Shown: positions 26,921 to 32,398 of the stretch, in pieces | How the letters are laid out: each line of letters opens with the position of its first letter | How positions within the stretch are numbered: the first letter of the stretch is position 1 | Origin: Acidobacteriota bacterium | GTDB lineage: Bacteria > Acidobacteriota > UBA4820 > DSQY01 | Reading direction: 5' to 3' | Assembly: GCA_021778515.1 (NCBI GenBank) | Contig: JAJYCJ010000028.1 | Span: forward strand, 1 to 32,398 | Length of the DNA stretch: 32,398 bases | Notes under the pieces: model-generated | The model's database searches: none | Seen by the model: the letters and a program-made list of their open reading frames with translations, nothing else | Told to the model about the DNA's origin: nothing | Program-made: the position numbers and the translations under genes

Positions 26921-27044
26921 TTGCTTTGGGAATCTCCCCAGGAAAGACCCATCTAGGCCCCGCGTTCTATATCCCTGCAAGCCACCTCGCGATAGGTCCC
27001 ACCTTCAGCGACAGAAAGCCTGCGCCTTACTTACCGTGCATTGC

Positions 27045-27073
27045 ATTGTAACATCATAGGGCAGGAGGATCAT
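27045..27073 (-). promoter_or_regulatory. Possible megasynthase promoter
   Basis: TACAAT (5 of 6 to the -10 consensus, 27045-27050, minus strand) lies in the most AT-rich part of the 357-bp gap. ATGATC at the -35 spacing of 17 bp matches only 3 of 6. If used, it would give a leader of about 280 nt that includes the stem-loop at 26867-26920. Apart from these two items I recognise nothing in 26759-27115. Confidence 0.28.
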
Positions 27074-27115
27074 TCCTTCTCTCTGCAGTCTTCAGTGGGC
27101 GGTCGGTTGCGGCCG

Positions 27116-27514
27116 TCATCCGCCTGGCGCCATTCTGGCCCAGATCTGGCGGAGCGTGTGGGCCAGGGTCATGGGGTCGAAGGGCTTCACGAGGACATCC
27201 AGGGCCCCCTCCGTTCTCAGCCTGGCCACCTCCTCCTGCTGGATCTTGGCCGTCATGAAAACCACCGGGATGGCCTCGGTCTGGGGGTCCTCGCGGAGCC
27301 TTCTCAGCGTCGTCACGCCGTCCATGTCCGGCATCATCACATCCAGGAGGATAAGGTCGGGACGGAACGTCCGCGCCAGGTGCAGGGCCTCCTCGCCCGT
27401 GCCGCACGTCTCCATCTCGAAGCCCCCCACGCCCTCCAGGGCCAGTCGGGCTATGGCCTGGATGTCGGCGTCATCCTCGACGTGCAGGATTCGGAGCAGG
27501 GAGGACGCGCTCAC
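27116..27514 (-). CDS. Single-domain response regulator
   Basis: The 132-residue protein is a lone receiver domain. It shows the acidic pair in HVEDDAD, the phosphoacceptor Asp in LILLDVMMPDMDG, the Thr/Ser switch in VVFMTAK and the conserved Lys in LVKPFDP. There is no output domain, so it likely acts by protein contact or as a phosphate shuttle. The start is GTG 27514, with GGGGAG 6 nt upstream, only 3 bp after the hybrid kinase stop codon. It is the last gene of the phosphorelay operon. Confidence 0.9.
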   Translation of the reverse strand: MSASSLLRILHVEDDADIQAIARLALEGVGGFEMETCGTGEEALHLARTFRPDLILLDVMMPDMDGVTTLRRLREDPQTEAIPVVFMTAKIQQEEVARLRTEGALDVLVKPFDPMTLAHTLRQIWARMAPGG

Positions 27515-27517
27515 GAC

Positions 27518-30500
27518 CTACTCCCCGGCCTTCGATCCGGCCCGCGCTGACCCTTCCTGGGCCTGGATCAGGGCGTGCACCGCGGCCACCAGATCCTGGT
27601 TGGTGCTCCTGGACTTGACGAGCGCCGCGTCGACCTTCCTCGCCATCTCCCGCGGCAACTCGGCCGCCGAGAAGACGATGACCGGCACCGCCCTGCCGCC
27701 GGGCGCCTTGAGCTGCGGCAGCAGATCCAGGCCCACCCCGTCCGGCAAATCGAGGTCGAGGATCACGGCGTCGAACCGCTCCCCCGCCAGCAGCCTTCGC
27801 GCCTCCCCCAAGCTCCGGGCCGCCACCACTTCGGCTTCACCGGCGAGCACCACGGCCAGAACGCGCACCACGTCGGGGTCGTCCTCCACGTGGAGGATTC
27901 GAGGCTTCCCCGCCGCCTTACCCTCTCGCGCGGCCAGACGGATGGCGTCCGCCAGCCTCGCCCGCTCCAGCGGAGGACTCAGCCAGTCCAGGATGAGCAA
28001 GGCCTCACCCTCCATCCGCTCCGAGGGGCCCGGGCTTTGCCCGGAAACCATAACCACGGGGAGCGATCGGCCCGAGGCGCTGGATCGCAGGTTGCGCACA
28101 AAGGTGAGGCCATCCCCATCGGGGAGTTCGGGGCTCATCAGGAGGGCCGCGTATTGCGACTGCTCGATGCGGCCCCTGGCCTCCCAGGCCGTGGCCGCTC
28201 TCTCCACCGTGTAGCCCTCCTGCGTGAGGGCCGCCTGGAGGCGCGCGCCGGCCTGGGCATCGTTCACGCACACCAGGACCGGCCTCCTCGTTCCGGCCGG
28301 AGAGGGCCCCGGGCCATCCGGCGACCGAGCGACGGGAAGGTCGACGTGGAAGGTCGTGCCCCGCCCGGCCTCGGTCTCGAACCCGATACGCCCCCCCATG
28401 TTCTCCACGATGGTCTTGCTGATGCTCAGGCCGAGGCCCGTTCCGCCCTTCTGCCTCGCATCCGAGGCGTCGGCCTGGGCGAAGCGCTGAAAGATCCGTG
28501 GGCGGAATTCCTCTCGGATGCCCGGTCCGTGGTCCGTCACCGAGATTCGCACCCACCCTTCCGAGGCCCTCACCGATACGTCCACGGTGCCGCCCGAGGG
28601 GGAGAACTTGCAGGCGTTGGAGAGGAGGTTGGCCAGCACCTGGGCCAGCCGGTTGGGATCGGCCAGGACCTGGCTGCCGGGCTCCGTCTCGGCCAACACG
28701 AGCCGCACGCCGTACTGGTGGGCATAGGCTTGATTGGCGGCCAGCGCCTGCTCGACGCTGGCCATGACGGCCAGAGGCTGGATCGCGAATTCCATCCGTC
28801 CCGATTCGATCTTTTCCGTGTCCAGGATGTCGTTGATGAGGAGGATCAGCCGCTCGCTGTTCTTCAGGGCGATGGAGACCAGCTCGCCGGCCTTGCCGGG
28901 GATCGGCCCCGCGGCGCCGCCCGCGAGCAGGCCGAGGGACCCCCGGATGGAGGTGAGCGGCGTGCGCAGTTCATGGCTGACGGTGGAGACGAATTCCCGC
29001 TTCAGGCGCTCCACCTCCCTCAGCTTCGTGAGGTCCCGCACGTTTCCGGCGAACCGCCTGCCCTGGAGCGTCTGGAACTCGAAGAGGGAGACCTCCACGG
29101 GGAAGACGGCGCCGCTCTTCCGCCGCGCCTCCCACTCGGTGACGCGACCGACGGCCTGCCTGTGGGCGCGCCGCAGATACTCCCTGGGGTCGCCCTCCAC
29201 GGTCTCGGGCAGGAGGAGGGAGAGGTGCCTGCCCACGAGATCCTCCTCCGTGTAACCGAACATGCGCTGGGCGGCGGGGTTGACGAGCTCGATGATCCCT
29301 TCCTCCGTGATGGTGACGAGGCCGCCCAGGAGCTGTTCGATGATGGCGCGGGTTCGCGCCTCGCTGTCCCTGAGGGCCTCCTCCGCCCGCTTGCGCTCCG
29401 TGATGTCCTCGGTGGTGCCCACGTAACCCCGGACCCCGCCTCCCTCGGACCGCACCGGTGCGGCCCTCGCCTGCACCCACCGGTCCTCCCCGCCGGGGCG
29501 GCGGAAACGGAACTCGTGAATCATCTCCTCGTCCCAGAGCAGCGCCCGCCGCCACGCCGTGAGGAGGTCGTCCTGGTCGTCCGGATGGACGGCTCGGATC
29601 CAGCCCACGCCCAGGCTCTCCTCCGGACCCAGCCCCGTGATTTCGCACCATCGGGGGTTCGTGTAGAGGCACTGCCCCTCGGCGTCCGTTTGGAAGACCC
29701 CCACGGGCGAAGAGGTGGAGAGCGTGCGGAAGCGCTCCTCGCTCTCGCGCAGTGCCCGTTCCTGCCGGCGGGTCTCGGTGACGTCCCTTCCGATCCAGAG
29801 GAAGCCCGAGGGAAAGCCCTTGGCATCATAGAGGGCGGTGATCGAACAGAGCACCAGAAGGGTGGCTCCGTCCTTGCGCACCCACGTCCACTCCCGCTCC
29901 CCGGCGAGGCCGGCCCTGGCCAGATCGGCAAAGATGCCGAAGCCATTCACCGGCCTCTCTAAGCGCCGGGCCAGGCCGCGTCCGCACTCCTCCACCTCTT
30001 CGCCGCGGTGAAAGATCAGCGGCGATGCCTCGCCCACGACCTCTTGCGCCGTGAAGCCCAGCATTCGCTCTGCTCCGCGGTTGAAGAGGGTGATCGTGCC
30101 CCCGGGCTCCGTGGCGATGATGGCCAGCTCGGTCGCGGCATTCAGGACGGCCCCCAGCCGTTCCGTGGAGTCCGCCAGAGCCTCCTCGGCGGACCGAGAA
30201 GCCGAAGCGTCGCGAAGGATGCCGAGGAAGAACCGCCCCTCCTCGAACCGCACCTCGCTGACGCTCAGCTCCATCGGGAAGACCGCCCCGTCCTTGCGCC
30301 GGGCCTCCACCAGTACCGTAGTACCCAGGACATGGGCCTCCCCGGTTCGGAGATAGCGTTCGAGGTACCCACCGTGCTCGCCGCGCTCTGCCTCGGGCAT
30401 GAGGAGCGAGAGGGGTTGCCCCACGATCTCCTCGGCGCTCCAGCCGAAGATCCGCTCCGCCGCCGGGTTGAAGGACTCCACCACGCCCTCCTCGCTGGCC

Positions 30501-30616
30501 GTGAGGATGCCGTCCGTGGCCTCCCGCAGGATGGCCCTGAGCCTCGCTTCGCTCTTTCTGAGGCGAGCCAGGTCCTCCCCCGGCGCGGGGCCTTCCTGAG
30601 GGGAGGGGCGCTTCAC
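27518..30616 (-). CDS. Hybrid sensor histidine kinase, four PAS domains, two receiver domains
   Basis: The 1032-residue protein has no signal peptide or membrane segment, so it senses in the cytoplasm. Four PAS domains follow each other (about 22-140, 148-285, 290-410, 418-530). The dimerisation/phosphoacceptor domain has His548 in STVSHELRTPL. The ATPase domain spans about 645-765 (NLLSNACKF, DHGPGI, GGTGLGLSI). The first receiver (about 778-895) has Ser828 where the phosphoacceptor Asp belongs (ALLMSPELPDGDG) and looks inactive. The second (about 905-1015) has Asp954 in VILDLDLPDG and Lys1001. The GTG start overlaps the upstream stop by 4 bp (GTGA), and GGAGGAG lies 5 nt upstream. Probable partner of the neighbouring receivers and Hpt domain. 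Confidence 0.93.
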   Translation of the reverse strand: MKRPSPQEGPAPGEDLARLRKSEARLRAILREATDGILTASEEGVVESFNPAAERIFGWSAEEIVGQPLSLLMPEAERGEHGGYLERYLRTGEAHVLGTTVLVEARRKDGAVFPMELSVSEVRFEEGRFFLGILRDASASRSAEEALADSTERLGAVLNAATELAIIATEPGGTITLFNRGAERMLGFTAQEVVGEASPLIFHRGEEVEECGRGLARRLERPVNGFGIFADLARAGLAGEREWTWVRKDGATLLVLCSITALYDAKGFPSGFLWIGRDVTETRRQERALRESEERFRTLSTSSPVGVFQTDAEGQCLYTNPRWCEITGLGPEESLGVGWIRAVHPDDQDDLLTAWRRALLWDEEMIHEFRFRRPGGEDRWVQARAAPVRSEGGGVRGYVGTTEDITERKRAEEALRDSEARTRAIIEQLLGGLVTITEEGIIELVNPAAQRMFGYTEEDLVGRHLSLLLPETVEGDPREYLRRAHRQAVGRVTEWEARRKSGAVFPVEVSLFEFQTLQGRRFAGNVRDLTKLREVERLKREFVSTVSHELRTPLTSIRGSLGLLAGGAAGPIPGKAGELVSIALKNSERLILLINDILDTEKIESGRMEFAIQPLAVMASVEQALAANQAYAHQYGVRLVLAETEPGSQVLADPNRLAQVLANLLSNACKFSPSGGTVDVSVRASEGWVRISVTDHGPGIREEFRPRIFQRFAQADASDARQKGGTGLGLSISKTIVENMGGRIGFETEAGRGTTFHVDLPVARSPDGPGPSPAGTRRPVLVCVNDAQAGARLQAALTQEGYTVERAATAWEARGRIEQSQYAALLMSPELPDGDGLTFVRNLRSSASGRSLPVVMVSGQSPGPSERMEGEALLILDWLSPPLERARLADAIRLAAREGKAAGKPRILHVEDDPDVVRVLAVVLAGEAEVVAARSLGEARRLLAGERFDAVILDLDLPDGVGLDLLPQLKAPGGRAVPVIVFSAAELPREMARKVDAALVKSRSTNQDLVAAVHALIQAQEGSARAGSKAGE

Positions 30617-32262
30617 GGCGTCTCCTCCGCGAGAGCCACTCGCTTTCGGCCCTGGACCTTGGCCGCGTAGAGTGCTTCATCGGCGGCGTCGATCCACGCA
30701 TCCACTCCCGTCAGGGAGGGGGCAAGGACGGCCAGGCCCGCGCTGAAGCTGGCCTGAACGGTCCCCCCGCCGGGGATGGACACCGCTGTGGCGCTGAATT
30801 CTTCCAGGAGGCGCCGCACGAGCCGGAGGGCCTCCTCGCCGCTCAAGTCCTCGAGGATGAGGGCGAACTCCTCGCCCCCGTAGCGGCCGATCACGTCGGC
30901 CTGCCTGAGGCGCTGCCTCAGGAGCCCGGCGAGGGCCACCAGAACTCGGTCTCCGACCAGGTGGCCCGAGCGGTCGTTGATCTCCTTGAAGTGATCCAGG
31001 TCGAGCATGGCCAACACCACGCCCCGGCCCCTGGGTCTGGTCCGCTGAGAGTAGATGGCCGCGGCGCGATCGAAGAAGGCCGAGTGGGTCAGCAGACCCG
31101 TCAGCCCGTCGTGGTCCACGAGGCGGCTGAGCTGCCGGGCCTTCTCCAACTGCGCCGCGACGGACGCCAGCAGGAGCGATGGGTTCACGGGCTTGGTCAG
31201 GTAGGCGTCGCCGCCCGCCCTCAGCGCCTGGATCTGGTCCCTGAGCTGGCCCTGCGTGGTGAGGAAGATCACGGGCAGGGTCGCGAAGGCCTCGGACTGC
31301 CGGAGGTAGCGGACGAGGGAGAAGCCGGATAGGCCCGGCAGGAGCACATCCATGAGCAGCAGGTCGGGGCGGAAGGCGGCGAGTTCCGCCTCCAGCCCTC
31401 CCGGGTCGCCGCACAGCCTGAAGCGGTAGCCGGCGCTCTCGAAGATGGTGGCCAGCAGCCTGCCTTCCAGGGGGTCGTCCTCCACCGACAGGACCCTCGG
31501 CGGCTTGGTCCGGCGGCCTTCCAGGAAGCCCTCCAGTCGCTTTACGAGGTCCTCCCACCGGACGGGCTTGGCGAAGTAGCCGTCGGCACCGCAGTGGATC
31601 GCCTCGACCCGGTCCAGGAAGTCGCTCAAGACGCTCACCACCAACACCACCGGGGTCTCCCCGCCGGGCTGCATCCTGAACCAGCGAACCAACTCGAATC
31701 CCGAGCCGTCGCCCAGGCGGATGTCGGTCACCACGGCGTCGGGCAGGTCCCGTTCGAGCAATCCCCTGGCCTCCTGGGCCCCTTTCGCCAGGGCGACCGT
31801 CATGCCCCTCTGCTCCAGAACGCTCCGCAGCGCGGAGGCGAATTCGGCGTCGTCCTCCACCACCGCGATTTTGTAGGGCTGTTCGCGGCGGGACCCGGCG
31901 GCAGGCGCCTCCGCGGCGGCCGGCACGACTGCTGGAGCGGTTCGGAAGAGCACCTCCTCCAGCCTGTCCACGAGTTGGCCCCAGCCACCGATCTGCCTGG
32001 TATCGGGGAGCAGGGCGGCCTGGATCAGCCGCCCTGCCTCGGCCTCGCCGATCTGCCCCATCTCTGTGACCTCGGGGAAACCGAAGGTGGTGCCCAATCC
32101 GGACAGCTTGTGGAAACCCAGCAGGAGATCCCGGAGGGCCTCCTGGTCACCGGGATCGGCGGCCAGCAGCTCCAGGCTCCGCCTGAATTGGCTGATGCGG
32201 TCCGGCGCCCCCTGCAGGAATTGCTCCCTCAGCGCCGCGATCTGGGCGTCCCACGATTTCAT
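30613..32262 (-). CDS. Hpt-REC-REC-GGDEF diguanylate cyclase
   Basis: The 549-residue protein starts with a histidine phosphotransfer domain (about 1-108; His51 in FHKLSGLGTTFG). Two receivers follow, with Asp180 (AVVTDIRLGDG) and Asp305 (LLLMDVLLPG). The GGDEF domain (about 385-545) has an active signature, GGEEF (462-466). An inhibitory-site RxxD (R453-D456) stands five residues before it, so product feedback by cyclic-di-GMP is likely. The protein joins a multistep phosphorelay to cyclic-di-GMP synthesis. ATG 32262 has a modest AAAGGG upstream. The next gene overlaps its stop by 4 bp, so kinase and cyclase are made together. Confidence 0.93.
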   Translation of the reverse strand: MKSWDAQIAALREQFLQGAPDRISQFRRSLELLAADPGDQEALRDLLLGFHKLSGLGTTFGFPEVTEMGQIGEAEAGRLIQAALLPDTRQIGGWGQLVDRLEEVLFRTAPAVVPAAAEAPAAGSRREQPYKIAVVEDDAEFASALRSVLEQRGMTVALAKGAQEARGLLERDLPDAVVTDIRLGDGSGFELVRWFRMQPGGETPVVLVVSVLSDFLDRVEAIHCGADGYFAKPVRWEDLVKRLEGFLEGRRTKPPRVLSVEDDPLEGRLLATIFESAGYRFRLCGDPGGLEAELAAFRPDLLLMDVLLPGLSGFSLVRYLRQSEAFATLPVIFLTTQGQLRDQIQALRAGGDAYLTKPVNPSLLLASVAAQLEKARQLSRLVDHDGLTGLLTHSAFFDRAAAIYSQRTRPRGRGVVLAMLDLDHFKEINDRSGHLVGDRVLVALAGLLRQRLRQADVIGRYGGEEFALILEDLSGEEALRLVRRLLEEFSATAVSIPGGGTVQASFSAGLAVLAPSLTGVDAWIDAADEALYAAKVQGRKRVALAEETP

Positions 32263-32303
32263 GCTGCCCTTTCGCCGGTCCGGCCATCCGCTCCGAAGGT
32301 CCC

Positions 32304-32398
32304 CTAGCCCAGGTGCTTCTGCAGGAGGGCTCTGAGGGTCTTGAAGTCCAGCGGCTTGGCCACGTAGTCGTCCACCCGAAACTGCTTCATGGCTTCCG
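32304..32398 (-). CDS. Response regulator receiver domain, C-terminal end (partial)
   Basis: Only the last 31 residues are in the window. They read EAMKQFRVDDYVAKPLDFKT and end in LLQKHLG before a TAG. The YVAKPL segment is the conserved Lys-Pro end of a receiver domain, with the final helix after it. The protein has no output domain after the receiver. It stands 41 bp upstream of the Hpt/GGDEF gene on the same strand, so the phosphorelay operon extends beyond the window. Confidence 0.85.
   Translation of the reverse strand, partial: EAMKQFRVDDYVAKPLDFKTLRALLQKHLG

Overview
This is a GC-rich chromosomal window from a diderm bacterium. It has signal peptides, an outer-membrane beta-barrel, a PfaA-like synthase and both gltX and glnS. 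No rRNA, tRNA or plasmid gene is visible. Gene content suits an Acidobacteriota- or deltaproteobacteria-like lineage, but no taxonomic marker settles it.

Left part (1-6483): a tandem pair of structured RNA-like units with C-rich anti-Shine-Dalgarno loops (1-205), then two related miniature elements (206-477 and 2116-2442) with terminal inverted repeats and short target duplications. The two elements flank a secreted aspartyl protease gene on the minus strand, and the second lies between its promoter and that of gltX. On the plus strand follow gltX, a truncated aldo/keto reductase copy, a full aldo/keto reductase-fold gene that has lost the usual catalytic residues, and an MFSD1-like transporter.

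Middle part (6568-14769, all minus strand): a large signalling ATPase with a cyclase-like domain that looks inactive, a three-domain Ada protein, an outer-membrane barrel built from two 164-residue repeats, an MntP manganese exporter, and glnS with its own promoter.

Right part (14890-32398, all minus strand): a two-gene, roughly 3,960-residue lipid/polyketide megasynthase. Protein 1 is NMO-NMO-KS-AT-ACP-KR. Protein 2 is inactive KS (chain-length-factor-like)-AT-DH-PPTase. Together they hold the functions usually divided among PfaA, PfaB, PfaC, PfaD and PfaE on two chains, with one ACP and a built-in activating enzyme. A 357-bp leader contains an almost symmetrical 54-nt stem-loop. Upstream lies a tightly packed phosphorelay and cyclic-di-GMP operon: partial response regulator, Hpt-REC-REC-GGDEF protein, four-PAS hybrid histidine kinase and single-domain response regulator.

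The parts most worth follow-up are the megasynthase and its leader structure, the C-loop tandem RNA units, and the inverted-repeat elements around the protease.
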